A stretch of DNA of 64,000 nt, from the NCBI GenBank assembly GCA_944393405.1, contig CALYAC010000006.1, positions 46,102 through 110,101 of the forward strand. Reading direction: 5' to 3'. Of the stretch, positions 39,239 through 46,541 are shown one piece after another. Numbering within the stretch: position 1 is the first letter of the stretch; every line of letters starts with the position of its first letter. The position numbers and the translations under genes are program-made. The DNA is from an uncultured Clostridia bacterium. Its GTDB lineage: Bacteria; Bacillota_A; Clostridia; TANB77; CAG-508. Below the pieces are notes generated by a model. That model ran no database searches, had not been told where the DNA came from, and worked only from the letters and a program-made list of their open reading frames with translations.

Positions 39239-39703
39239 CTATGCGTCTACAATCTTGGAGAATGTTATCAGTCCTAACCACCCCTCTTCTAAGACGAAGT
39301 CGAACTCGTCCATACCAGGATCCGGTGCCTCGTTTGCATTATAGACAATGTAGTCAATCGTAGAAATCCACGAACCTGCATCTACCTTAAACCGGTAGTA
39401 AGCACCATCTATGTTGCAATAGTAGTAAATCCCAGCATCTGCCCACGATTTAATCTCGCAGGTAAGGTAGTCGTCTGTTACTTTTTCTCCAAAATGTTCC
39501 TCCACCGCTTCCCTCGATTGATCCTTGTAAGCTAAGACAAGCTCAGCATTAACAAGATCCTCGCCCTTTTCAGGACGGTTATTATCGTAGGTGCGCTGGA
39601 GAATGCTTGTGTCGTTCAAAAGAACGTAGCAAGCGACGAGCACAATGACTGCAATCGCAGCCTTAAAAACAAAGTTCTTGTGCTGCCTAATCCAAAAGCC
39701 CAT
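39239..39703 (-). CDS. membrane-anchored uncharacterised protein (higher-GC cassette D)
   Basis: 154 aa. Membrane helix at residues 11-29 (VFKAAIAVIVLVACYVLL), then an external domain with two Cys (TCEIKSW, YYYCNIDG) and a hydrophobic end. No family recognised. Hand count of the 39541 line gives 50% GC against about 25% nearby. ATG at 39703 follows GAGAGAAAGGAAACAACC, and a CAGGT/ACCTG hairpin lies in the leader. Codon 104 is CGG. A self-contained imported unit like cassettes A-C. Confidence 0.65.
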   Translation of the reverse strand: MGFWIRQHKNFVFKAAIAVIVLVACYVLLNDTSILQRTYDNNRPEKGEDLVNAELVLAYKDQSREAVEEHFGEKVTDDYLTCEIKSWADAGIYYYCNIDGAYYRFKVDAGSWISTIDYIVYNANEAPDPGMDEFDFVLEEGWLGLITFSKIVDA

Positions 39704-39791
39704 GGTTGTTTCCTTTCTCTCGGGCCTCCAGGTTCTTTGACCTGCTTATTAATATTATATATTTTTCATACTCTTATGTCAACTTTATCAT

Positions 39792-40982
39792 TTAGTTTAA
39801 AGTTTGATACTTAGATATATCTTCTATTCTAGCTGCGAAATATGGCATTTCTTTGTCTTCTTCTACCAAAAACATAGCAAATGTATCGTCAAAATTAAAA
39901 TATCTTGGTGTTTCAATTTGAGGTTCTACCATAGCAGTAGCCTCAACTATATCCATGCCTGCTTCGCTTTTAATTTCTCCTCCATTTTCATCTATAGAAA
40001 ATTTTATTGATTGTATAGCTTTTTGTATTCTTGCAACTTTTCTTTCTCCATCCCTAATTGTTTCAAATGGTCTATTTTCAAGTTCTTCATACTCTTTAGT
40101 TATATCAAAACTTATATATGGTATTTTTAATTCATCTATATTATTAAATTCTTTTGAACCAGTGTAATTACTTGATTTATTTCTCATATTATTAAGTATA
40201 TCATTAAAACTATTTCCTTCAGGATTTTTGCATAATACTAAATTATCTCCAGATTTAGTATTTACTATAATTGCAAAATCATCTTCTGAATTATAGTATA
40301 ATACTTGAACCTGATCTCTAACATTGTTGTCTGTATTTGAATTTATACCAAAGTATTGAACATTTTGGTATTTATCGCCAAAATTACCATTTTCTAATTT
40401 ATCAAATTTTGTATTAAATTCAAATTTTCTATAAAGCATTGAATATAAAAAATATCTATTTAAATTTCCATCTGTTCCATTTAATGCATCTTCTGACCAA
40501 TCAAATGAATCTAATATATCACTTGTTTGCCCAAATTTCTCATAAATTCCATTCTCTATTTCTTCTTTAAGTTCTAATGTTTTTAATCCATACTTTTTAT
40601 AATAATATTCTTCTGAAATCATATCAGTATTAAATTCACCTAAATTTAAATTATTTACTTCTTCCATATCTTCAGCAAATTTAATATCTTGTCCTGCAAT
40701 TTCATTTTTTAAATCATTCCATACTAGTTGAAATGTACCACACCATGCACTATCTGTCGTTAATCTGTCTTTCATAGTAGGTACTACTGAAATAGAAGTT
40801 GTTTCTTCTATTTGCTCATTTAATACTTCCTCCCTAATAATATTTTGTGTACTAACATTATTAGTTACTTCTTCTTCATCTGGTTTCTTAGACCCATTTA
40901 CTATTAGTAATACAACTACTGCAATAATTAGAATGAACGCTAAAATAATTGCTACTAATGGTATTTTAATTTGTTTTTTCAT
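39792..40982 (-). CDS. membrane-anchored protein, unknown
   Basis: 396 aa. N-terminal membrane helix (PLVAIILAFILIIAVVVLLIV, cited as the hydrophobic block at residues 8-28) and a large extracytoplasmic domain of about 350 residues with several YYKKYG, FDWSEDALNGTD and YFNFDDTFAMFLVEE blocks. No domain recognised; the C-terminal part with ISFDITKEYEELENRPFETI resembles secreted serpin-like or DUF proteins only loosely. ATG at 40982 behind AGGAGGATAAC. Monocistronic. Confidence 0.6.
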   Translation of the reverse strand: MKKQIKIPLVAIILAFILIIAVVVLLIVNGSKKPDEEEVTNNVSTQNIIREEVLNEQIEETTSISVVPTMKDRLTTDSAWCGTFQLVWNDLKNEIAGQDIKFAEDMEEVNNLNLGEFNTDMISEEYYYKKYGLKTLELKEEIENGIYEKFGQTSDILDSFDWSEDALNGTDGNLNRYFLYSMLYRKFEFNTKFDKLENGNFGDKYQNVQYFGINSNTDNNVRDQVQVLYYNSEDDFAIIVNTKSGDNLVLCKNPEGNSFNDILNNMRNKSSNYTGSKEFNNIDELKIPYISFDITKEYEELENRPFETIRDGERKVARIQKAIQSIKFSIDENGGEIKSEAGMDIVEATAMVEPQIETPRYFNFDDTFAMFLVEEDKEMPYFAARIEDISKYQTLN

Positions 40983-41046
40983 TTGTTATCCTCCTTTTAA
41001 ATTTTATATAGTACATTTTATCATACTTTATATAAATGTAAAATAA

Positions 41047-41085
41047 AAAAAGAAAAAGAAGTATTTTTTTAATACTTCTTTTTCT
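41047..41085 (-). terminator. terminator of the two-gene small-protein operon
   Basis: AAAAAGAAGTATT / AATACTTCTTTTT stem with flanking T-run. Confidence 0.75.
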
Positions 41086-41166
41086 CTATTGTATTAAACT
41101 TCTCTTATACCTTTTAATCGTTCAGTTAATTTGTAACTTACTTTTAATTTAGTATTTTACAATTAA

Positions 41167-41382
41167 TTATAGACTAAGCTCAACTGTATCGTTTGATATT
41201 ATATTTTTATCCTTAAGCCATTCATCACTATTAACCATAGGTTCTGATATTGTTTCATTAGTTAACTGATTTTCATCAATATATGTAGGTCTAGATTGTA
41301 CATCTAGCATTATATGTATAAATATTAAAATACTTATAATAATTATTTCTATTGCTATTATTATTGCTGAACTAGTTTTCAT
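41167..41382 (-). CDS. small single-pass membrane protein, unknown
   Basis: 71 aa. N-terminal membrane segment (AIIIAIEIIIISILIFIHIML, residues 6-26) and an acidic external tail. ATG at 41382 follows AGGTGAAAAT. Lies 26 bases downstream of another small membrane protein gene and shares its transcript, which starts below a tandem Spo0A box. Confidence 0.6.
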   Translation of the reverse strand: MKTSSAIIIAIEIIIISILIFIHIMLDVQSRPTYIDENQLTNETISEPMVNSDEWLKDKNIISNDTVELSL

Positions 41383-41408
41383 ATTTTCACCTCGTATTTT
41401 TTATATTA

Positions 41409-41573
41409 TTATTCTGGCAATGTATTTATTTGGTTATCAAGACTAATTGATGATTCTCCAGCCGCATCATCACCCACGCCAATTATATCCAAAACTATAG
41501 GCAATGCTAAACAAAGAATAATTATAAATAATACTATTATAATTATCAAATTAATTTTTGAACCTTTTTTCAA
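41409..41573 (-). CDS. small single-pass membrane protein, unknown
   Basis: 54 aa. TTG start at 41573 with AAAGGAGTGATAA at good spacing. One membrane segment (NLIIIIVLFIIILCLALPI) then a short polar tail (VGDDAAGESSISLDNQ). No family recognised. First gene of a two-gene operon preceded by two TGTCGAA boxes, hence perhaps expressed at the onset of sporulation. Confidence 0.6.
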   Translation of the reverse strand: MKKGSKINLIIIIVLFIIILCLALPIVLDIIGVGDDAAGESSISLDNQINTLPE

Positions 41574-41697
41574 ATTATCACTCCTTTTTTATTTTTAATT
41601 TTCCTCTTTTCTACTATATTTACTTTTTACTATAAGGATAATGTATCATATTGTATCGCTATTATCAATTATAATCGTATGTTATTTTTCTATCTTT

Positions 41698-41714
41698 TTC
41701 GACATTATTCGACA
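41698..41714 (-). promoter_or_regulatory. tandem Spo0A boxes
   Basis: Minus strand reads TGTCGAATAATGTCGAA: two exact 0A-box cores with 10-bp centre spacing, one helical turn. They lie about 125 bases upstream of the 54-aa gene; a TATAAT-type hexamer follows near 41672. Confidence 0.6.
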
Positions 41715-41763
41715 ACTAAAATATTTTATCTCATCGTTACTGCATTACTATTGCATTACTTTT

Positions 41764-41811
41764 CAAAAAAAATAAGCTATGAAACGTTGATATCTCAACA
41801 CTTCATAGCTT
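41764..41811 (-). terminator. probable original tRNA-Leu terminator
   Basis: AAGCTATGAA / TTCATAGCTT stem followed by ATTTTTTTT on the minus strand, just outside the distal att repeat. Before insertion of the element it would have lain directly after the tRNA. Confidence 0.7.
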
Positions 41812-41818
41812 TTATTAA

Positions 41819-41837
41819 TGGTGCAGATGGCCGGAGT
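41819..41837 (-). repeat. attachment-site repeat, distal copy
   Basis: tggtgcagatggccggagt, identical over 19 bases to 44848-44866, the 3' end of tRNA-Leu including CCA. The match stops sharply on both sides, as expected for an integrase crossover core. Confidence 0.88.
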
Positions 41838-41882
41838 TAAATTGCCGTAAGTGGCTATTTAAAGCATTTATTTACTTATTAC

Positions 41883-41901
41883 TGTGCAAATTATGTGCAA
41901 A
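41883..41901. repeat. arm-type repeats, distal end of element
   Basis: Two TGTGCAAA copies 11 bases apart (41883, 41894), 46 bases inside the att repeat. Similar to the CCGTGCA array at the other end; probable integrase arm sites. Confidence 0.5.
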
Positions 41902-41958
41902 ATATAAATAATATATACTGATAAAAAATATAAAAAATCAATTTCATCAGTTAACAAA

Positions 41959-42432
41959 TTACTCATTAGATGTAAACTCAATATCTATACCATTTACTAC
42001 ATCTTCCTTATCTAAAAGAAATGTAAATTCTTCGCTCATAGTGTCACCAACTTTATAATCTGTGATATTCACTATTTCATCTGCTACTGTTTCTCCGTCT
42101 TTTGACTTAGCAACTATGTAAAAATTAAAAAATTGTGCTTCAGCATCTTCATTATAAAAATAATCAGCTCTACATGTAAAATCAAAATCAATTCTGATTT
42201 GTGTAGTTGACTGTTCTGATATTTCATATGAATAGTCTAGTACAGTTGTTTTTGAATATAATGTACCATAAGAATAATCTTCGTATGTTCCTCCTTTTTC
42301 TGGAAAAGTAATTTTTTCTTCATAATTTACAATGTTATTAATAGATTCAACATTTTCTGTATTACTGCCACAACCTGTAAGTCCTATAATAACAACTCCT
42401 AAAAGTAAAATAGTTAATATTATTCTTTTCAT
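41959..42432 (-). CDS. secreted lipoprotein, DUF4352-like
   Basis: 157 aa with a lipoprotein signal peptide (LLLGVVIIGLTGCGSN, lipobox LTGC, lipid-carrying Cys near residue 21). The mature part is a beta-rich domain (YSYEISEQSTTQIRIDFDFTCRADYF) in the style of DUF4352/immunoprotection-like domains. Start ATG 42432 behind GGGGGATTG. Cargo of the tRNA-Leu element; a decayed copy of its 3' end lies at 42727-42795. Confidence 0.72.
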   Translation of the reverse strand: MKRIILTILLLGVVIIGLTGCGSNTENVESINNIVNYEEKITFPEKGGTYEDYSYGTLYSKTTVLDYSYEISEQSTTQIRIDFDFTCRADYFYNEDAEAQFFNFYIVAKSKDGETVADEIVNITDYKVGDTMSEEFTFLLDKEDVVNGIDIEFTSNE

Positions 42433-42726
42433 TTTAACAATCCCCCATTCAATTAATTTTATCTTGTATCATAATATCATAAAAAGAAAACTTATTCTAT
42501 ATTTTAATAAAATAATTTAAAGATTTATAATTATTTTATTAAATAATTTCTTTATAAAATACGCATAATTTATAATTTTAACACTTTAGAAAATGGATAT
42601 ACTATAACGAAAAATATAGTTAAAGATACAATGGTAAAAGAGTTTAAACAAAACAGTCTCATCATTTTATTTTATTAACTTAACAACGTATAGTGCTAAA
42701 AACTAATGAAAATTAATTTTATTGGT

Positions 42727-42795
42727 TAGCAATTTACTTATTAGATATAAAATCAATATCTATTCCACTTTCTATATCTTCCTTATTTAAAAGTT
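42727..42795 (-). pseudogene. remnant of a second copy of the lipoprotein 3' end
   Basis: Closely matches 41945-42015 (gttA/acAaattactcattagatgt...ccatTtactacatcttcc) with scattered substitutions, then stops. Indicates a tandem duplication or recombination trace inside the element. Confidence 0.6.
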
Positions 42796-42849
42796 ATATA
42801 TTATTACTATATAATTTCAATAAATGCACAGAAAAAGAACTTATATAGA

Positions 42850-42950
42850 TTAATTATTATTTAATATCTCTAATATCATTTTAACTCCATCGTAAAACCC
42901 CTTTTTGTAAAATTTCTCATTATCATATGCAGATAAACTATTTTCTCAAA
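42850..42950 (-). pseudogene. 3' fragment of a small element gene
   Basis: An open stretch of about 30 codons ends in YKKGFYDGVKMILEIL, the type of C-terminus seen in DUF6809-like mobile-element proteins. No start or ribosome site remains upstream. Confidence 0.35.
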
Positions 42951-43007
42951 TGATTTATTAAAAGATATTAGTAAAAAATTTAAAAAAAATGAATTTTTGA
43001 AAAGCAT

Positions 43008-43036
43008 TTGACATATAATAAAAAATGTAGTATACT
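43008..43036 (+). promoter_or_regulatory. promoter of the antitoxin RNA
   Basis: TTGACA-17-TATACT, near-consensus and among the best sigma-A promoters in the window. Confidence 0.85.
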
Positions 43037-43042
43037 ATATTT

Positions 43043-43112
43043 AGCTTAAGCAAGAGAATTATCGAAGAACTCGAATGTTCACGAGATATGTTGACCACAT
43101 ATCTCTTTTTTT
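43043..43112 (+). ncRNA. antisense antitoxin RNA of Fst-like type I system
   Basis: About 70 nt between a near-consensus promoter and an intrinsic terminator (GAGATATG-TTGACCA-CATATCTC, then seven T). Bases 43061-43082 are almost fully complementary to the toxin mRNA from its ribosome site through codon 5, differing by a one-base offset on either side of the start. Its terminator loop (TTGACCA) is complementary to the loop of the toxin mRNA terminator (TGGTCAA). Transcripts do not overlap, so pairing occurs in trans-like fashion, as in the plasmid par/Fst system. Confidence 0.8.
43083..43112 (+). terminator. antitoxin RNA terminator
   Basis: Perfect 8-bp stem with 7-base loop at 43083-43105 and TTTTTTTG after it. 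Confidence 0.88.
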
Positions 43113-43118
43113 GTGTGC

Positions 43119-43149
43119 AAAAATAAAGGCAGTTGACCAGACTGCCTTT
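43119..43149 (-). terminator. toxin mRNA terminator
   Basis: AAAGGCAG / CTGCCTTT stem; loop holds TGGTCAA; followed by ATTTTTG on the minus strand. Confidence 0.85.
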
Positions 43150-43161
43150 GATTAGTTTGTA

Positions 43162-43251
43162 CTAATCTTGAGAATTTTGGTTTTCATCATCTTTACTATT
43201 ACTAAGTAATAATAAGACGATTAATCGCCAAATTAAATCGAAAGAACTCAA
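43162..43251 (-). CDS. Fst/Ldr-like type I toxin peptide
   Basis: 29-aa peptide: short polar start (MSSFDLIW), a hydrophobic core (RLIVLLLLS) and a charged polar tail (NSKDDENQNSQD), the plan of membrane-acting Fst-family toxins. Start TTG at 43251, eight bases after GGAGG. The mRNA leader contains TTTTCC-AAA-GGAAAA, a 5' stem-loop. Promoter TTGTTA-17-TATAAT at 43328-43300. Expression should be blocked by the antisense RNA from 43043-43112. Longer in-frame extensions lack a ribosome site. Confidence 0.78.
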   Translation of the reverse strand: MSSFDLIWRLIVLLLLSNSKDDENQNSQD

Positions 43252-43299
43252 GATGTTCACCTCCTTTCTCAAAGTTTTCCTTTGGAAAAGGATGGATTT

Positions 43300-43328
43300 A
43301 TTATACTTTAATTTTCTAATAATAACAA
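43300..43328 (-). promoter_or_regulatory. toxin promoter
   Basis: TTGTTA-17-TATAAT on the minus strand (-35 at 43323-43328, -10 at 43300-43305). Confidence 0.75.
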
Positions 43329-43356
43329 TGCTTTTTCTATAATTCAATAATTATTT

Positions 43357-43680
43357 TTATTCAGCTTTATTTTTATTCCTACTTTTATATACATTTGCTT
43401 GATTTCTACATTTACTACTATCATATTCAGCTTTAGGGTTTTTAGCATAAAAAACTTTACCACAATGTTTGCATATCTTTAAAGGATTTTTCTCACTGCA
43501 AAGCATAAATCCAAAAGCCATATCTATTGCTTGTTTTAAAGAATTCGGTTGCCAAGATATTTCTGGAGTATTTCCATACATATTAATTTTGTATGGTATT
43601 CCAGAAAAGTAATAATCATTTATAATTTCTCTAATAGGAAAGATAAGGAAAGGTAGGAATTTTAAATGTGAGTTATGCAA
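43357..43680 (-). pseudogene. C-terminal fragment of a zinc-finger protein
   Basis: Only the C-terminal part is recognisable: NSLKQAIDMAFGFMLCSEKNPLKICKHCGKVFYAKNPKAEY...SSKCRNQANVYKSR (quoted in blocks), a CxxC...C zinc knuckle as in CGNR-like/DUF6076 proteins. The first 16 residues (to about FPIRE) do not fit and overlap the start of mob, so the gene was truncated there. Confidence 0.6.
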
Positions 43681-44637
43681 TAATTAGAAATTCTAACTAC
43701 AAGATGAAAAACTTGAGTGGTATATATAGGCATAATGAGAGAAAAAATACAAACTATTCTAACAAAAATATAAATAAACAAAATTCAATATTAAATTATT
43801 CAATAAAAGCACTCTACTTATGAGAAAGTTTTTAAAGATTTAAAGAAAAAATATAATTTGCAAGGTATGATAAAATCAGTAAGTAATGTAATGTGCGAAC
43901 TTATCATAACCTCAGATGAAGAATTTTTTAAAAGTATCGGAGAAACTGAAACCAAAAGATATTTTTACACAGCATATAAGTTTGTATCAAATTATAAAAA
44001 CTTAGGAGAAGAATTTATAGTATCTGCAAAAGTCCACATGGACGAGAAAACGCCTCATATGCATATTGTATTCATTCCAGTAGTTCATAAAAAAGATAAA
44101 AAAGGTAATTCTATTAGTAAAATAGCTTGTTCAGAGTTTTGGAAAGGAAAAAATAGTTATAGTATTTTGCAAGACAATTTTTACTCATATATGACAAAAT
44201 CTGGGTTTATCTTAGAACGAGGAAATAAAGAAGAAAATGAACATATACCAATAGAAAAATTAAAAAAGATAACTAATTATGAAGTTCAAGAAATGTTTAA
44301 AGAAACTAAACATCTTGAACAAGAAAAAAAATCAGATGACATTGAAATTATACGAACAAATTATAAACGTGTAATTCACAAATTTAACACACTAGCAAAC
44401 AGATATACACAAGTTAAGAACATAGTAGAAGATACAATGTTAAAGGCAGAAAAAGTACAACAAGAAAATTTTGAATTAAGACAAAATAATCAAAGACTAA
44501 AAACTGAAAATTCAAGACTTAAAGATTACATAGACAAAACATTTGAATATGTTAGTTTACTATTTGATTTTTCAAAAGATAGATTAAAAAAATTAGTAAA
44601 TTCATTTATAGAAAAAGTAAAATCTAGAGATAAATAG
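43668..44637 (+). pseudogene. mob: Mob/Pre-family relaxase, frameshifted
   Basis: GTG start at 43668 behind GGTAGGAATTTT begins MSYAIIRNSNYKMKNLSGIY and RHNERKNTNYSNKN, the standard Mob_Pre N-terminus, but the frame stops at TGA 43821. The rest (TYEKVFKDLKKKYNLQGMIKS onward) lies in the +1 frame and has the relaxase motif HMDEKTPHMHIVFIPV and a long C-terminal coiled coil. The shift is near 43810 and no CGG is present, so this is ordinary decay. Would nick at oriT and be mobilised by a helper element. Confidence 0.85.
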
Positions 44638-44671
44638 AGTTATAAATTTATAGCCCTATTTTTTTGTGTTT

Positions 44672-44703
44672 TCCGTGCAAATCGTCCGTGCATATTCCGT
44701 GCA
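44672..44703. repeat. arm-type repeats, proximal end of element
   Basis: Three TCCGTGCA copies at 44672, 44685 and 44696, spaced 13 and 11 bases; all lie between mob and the tRNA. Confidence 0.55.
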
Positions 44704-44811
44704 GAAAACAAAAATTAATGAATAATGACAAAAAATTCTTAAAATAGGTTGAATAATGAAAAATCTAAAAAAGCAGTATTTTCAACACTTTCAAACACTT
44801 TTGAATAAAAA

Positions 44812-44848
44812 TAAAAAAAGCTGAAATCGGTTAAAATTTCAACTTTTT
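44812..44848 (-). terminator. present tRNA-Leu terminator
   Basis: AAAGTTGAAAT / ATTTCAGCTTT stem (one G-U) with T-run on the minus strand, now supplied by the element. Confidence 0.7.
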
Positions 44849-44936
44849 GGTGCAGATGGCCGGAGTCGAACCGGCACGAGGTTTAACCCTCGCAGGATTT
44901 TAAGTCCTGTGCGTCTGCCAGTTCCGCCACATCTGC
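44848..44936 (-). tRNA. tRNA-Leu (anticodon UAA)
   Basis: GCAGATG/CATCTGC acceptor stem, encoded CCA, anticodon stem CAGGAC/... with loop TTAAAA giving anticodon TAA, a long variable arm (GCGAGGGTTAAACCTCGT) and T-arm GCCGGTTCGACTCCGGC. 89 nt, class II. Integration target of the neighbouring element. Confidence 0.95.
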
Positions 44937-45149
44937 ATTTATTTGAACTGACAAGTGTTATTTTACTACTTTTATATGTTGTTTGTCAATACTTATGCAA
45001 AATTTTTTTCATTTTTTAGTTAATTTTTAATTTAAAATATATGATCAATTCTTTAATTGACTTTTATAAACATACAATCATTTAATCTTGACACTATAAA
45101 AATCTAAGGCTAAAATATATAATATGAAAATAAAAAGGGTTTTATATAA

Positions 45150-45722
45150 ATGAAAAAAATTATAGTTAATATTATTAAACTAATTTTAGTAACTATACTA
45201 ATAAATATAGTCACTAATTTTATAGTAAATTTTGCACATATTGAAGTAACAGAACTTATTTCCTACATATTGTTTTTAATAAAACATGCTATTATTATAT
45301 ATATTGGTATAAACTTTTTTTGGAAAGATCTTGAATTAGAAGACGTAAAAAAAATTACTATTATCTTTATGATAATAATTATTGTATATAATATTTTTTA
45401 TGTTTTAAAATCAATTTCAGATTATGAACAAAGTTTGTCTTTAGATTTTTCAAGTCAACAAATGCAGTATGATGATTCCTTATCTGAAAATCAACGTAGA
45501 AAATTAAATGAATTTACAGAGACAGTAAGAAAAGCAGGTGAAAATATACAAAAATATTTAGAAGAAAATAAAGATGAATATTATTCTCAACTTATTAGAG
45601 TATATATATTTATTGATAATATAATTGCAATCATTATATATTTATTGATAGTACCAAAAATGTTTACAAAAGAGTTAGAAAAAAGAAATCATACTTTTGA
45701 TTTTTATAATGATTACAAATAA
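45150..45722 (+). CDS. multi-pass membrane protein, unknown
   Basis: 190 aa. Three hydrophobic segments near the N-terminus (8-30, 38-62, 72-90), then a helical charged segment (YDDSLSENQRRKLNEFTETVRKAGENIQKY), then a fourth membrane helix (164-182). No family recognised. ATG at 45150 has only a weak ribosome site (AAAAGGG). Flanked by a terminator. Confidence 0.55.
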   Translation: MKKIIVNIIKLILVTILINIVTNFIVNFAHIEVTELISYILFLIKHAIIIYIGINFFWKDLELEDVKKITIIFMIIIIVYNIFYVLKSISDYEQSLSLDFSSQQMQYDDSLSENQRRKLNEFTETVRKAGENIQKYLEENKDEYYSQLIRVYIFIDNIIAIIIYLLIVPKMFTKELEKRNHTFDFYNDYK

Positions 45723-45752
45723 ATTATAACTTCTATAATATTAATTAAATAA

Positions 45753-45800
45753 TAAAAAAAATCAACTACAGTATAGATACTATATTATAGTTGATTTTTT
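45753..45800. terminator. bidirectional terminator
   Basis: AAAAAATCAACTA / TAGTTGATTTTTT stem between convergent genes. Confidence 0.75.
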
Positions 45801-45824
45801 ATACTTTATTTTTATATTTTTCTC

Positions 45825-45965
45825 TTATTCTTCAACTTTAACAAAAGAACTTTTTGGTACACCACATAAAGGACATACCCAATCTTCTGGTAAATCTTCG
45901 AATTTAACTGCTTCTACAGCATCATCATAAATATATCCACATGCTAAACATTTATATTTATTCAT
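45825..45965 (-). CDS. rubredoxin
   Basis: 46-aa Fe(SCys)4 electron carrier. Two knuckles, [11 protein letters not shown] and [13 protein letters not shown], both CxxCG, with the conserved D-W-V before the second. ATG at 45965 behind AGGAGGTATGATT. Slightly shorter than usual (52-54 aa): the spacer between the knuckles is reduced to about 25 residues. Typical of anaerobes; could pass electrons to oxidative-stress reductases. Confidence 0.92.
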   Translation of the reverse strand: MNKYKCLACGYIYDDAVEAVKFEDLPEDWVCPLCGVPKSSFVKVEE

Positions 45966-46059
45966 AATCATACCTCCTATTTTTTTAATTATTTTATCAT
46001 ATATTAACTAATATATTCAACATATTTGTTTAATTTTATTATATCTTTTTTATTAAATA

Positions 46060-46087
46060 AAAAAGATATAGGTCTTCCCTATATCTT
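46060..46087 (-). terminator. terminator of the HU gene
   Basis: AAGATATAGG / CCTATATCTT followed by TTTTTATTT on the minus strand. Confidence 0.8.
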
Positions 46088-46122
46088 AATATGAATTCAT
46101 ATATTTATATATAAATCTTGAA

Positions 46123-46401
46123 TTATTTTTTATTTACTAATTCTTTTAATGCTTTTCCTGCTTTGAATACAGGTGCTTTAGAAGCTGGTATTTTTATTTC
46201 TTCTTTAGTTTGTGGGTTTCTACCTTTTCTAGCAGCTCTTTTTCTTACTTCGAAAGATCCAAATCCAACTAATTGAACTTTTTCTCCTTTAACTAATGCT
46301 TCTGTTACAACATCTATAAAAGCGTTTAATGTTGCTTCTGCATCTTTTTTTGTTTCTCCTGTTTTAGCTGCGATAGCTGCGATTAATTCTGATTTGTTCA
46401 T
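46123..46401 (-). CDS. hup: DNA-binding protein HU
   Basis: 92-aa histone-like bending protein. [32 protein letters not shown] helical half (cited by ends) and the DNA-binding beta arm [29 protein letters not shown] at 46401 behind AGGAGGTAATT. Monocistronic. Confidence 0.96.
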   Translation of the reverse strand: MNKSELIAAIAAKTGETKKDAEATLNAFIDVVTEALVKGEKVQLVGFGSFEVRKRAARKGRNPQTKEEIKIPASKAPVFKAGKALKELVNKK

Positions 46402-46541
46402 TTTAATTACCTCCTATAAGATTTTCATATGTAGACCATAAACGCTATCTACTATTATCAATATTCTCCAAACTTCTAGAAAATCCTTCTTTTTTTTATT
46501 TTTTTTTGCATTTTACTTCATAAATTTAAAAATATATATTT

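Larger units (their letters stand above)
41819..44866. mobile_element. decayed integrative mobilizable element in tRNA-Leu(UAA)
   Basis: About 3 kb between 19-base direct repeats. The proximal repeat is the tRNA 3' end, so the tRNA stays intact. Inside are a lipoprotein gene, truncated gene remnants, a type I toxin-antitoxin locus, a zinc-finger protein remnant and a frameshifted Mob/Pre relaxase. Arm-type repeats lie near both ends. No tyrosine recombinase gene is left, so the element cannot excise alone. Confidence 0.85.

Noticed and set aside
41838..41870. Second tRNA gene at the distal att repeat
   Set aside because: Only the 19-base 3' end matches; the following bases do not complete a T-arm or any cloverleaf.
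43801..43830. Frameshift in the Mob relaxase as a fifth programmed site
   Set aside because: The two frames also differ by +1, but no CGG or glycine codon is at the junction and the surrounding element is full of truncated genes, so ordinary decay is the better reading.
44938..45149. Gene between tRNA-Leu and the 190-aa membrane protein
   Set aside because: Only AT-rich DNA without a ribosome site or open frame of useful length.
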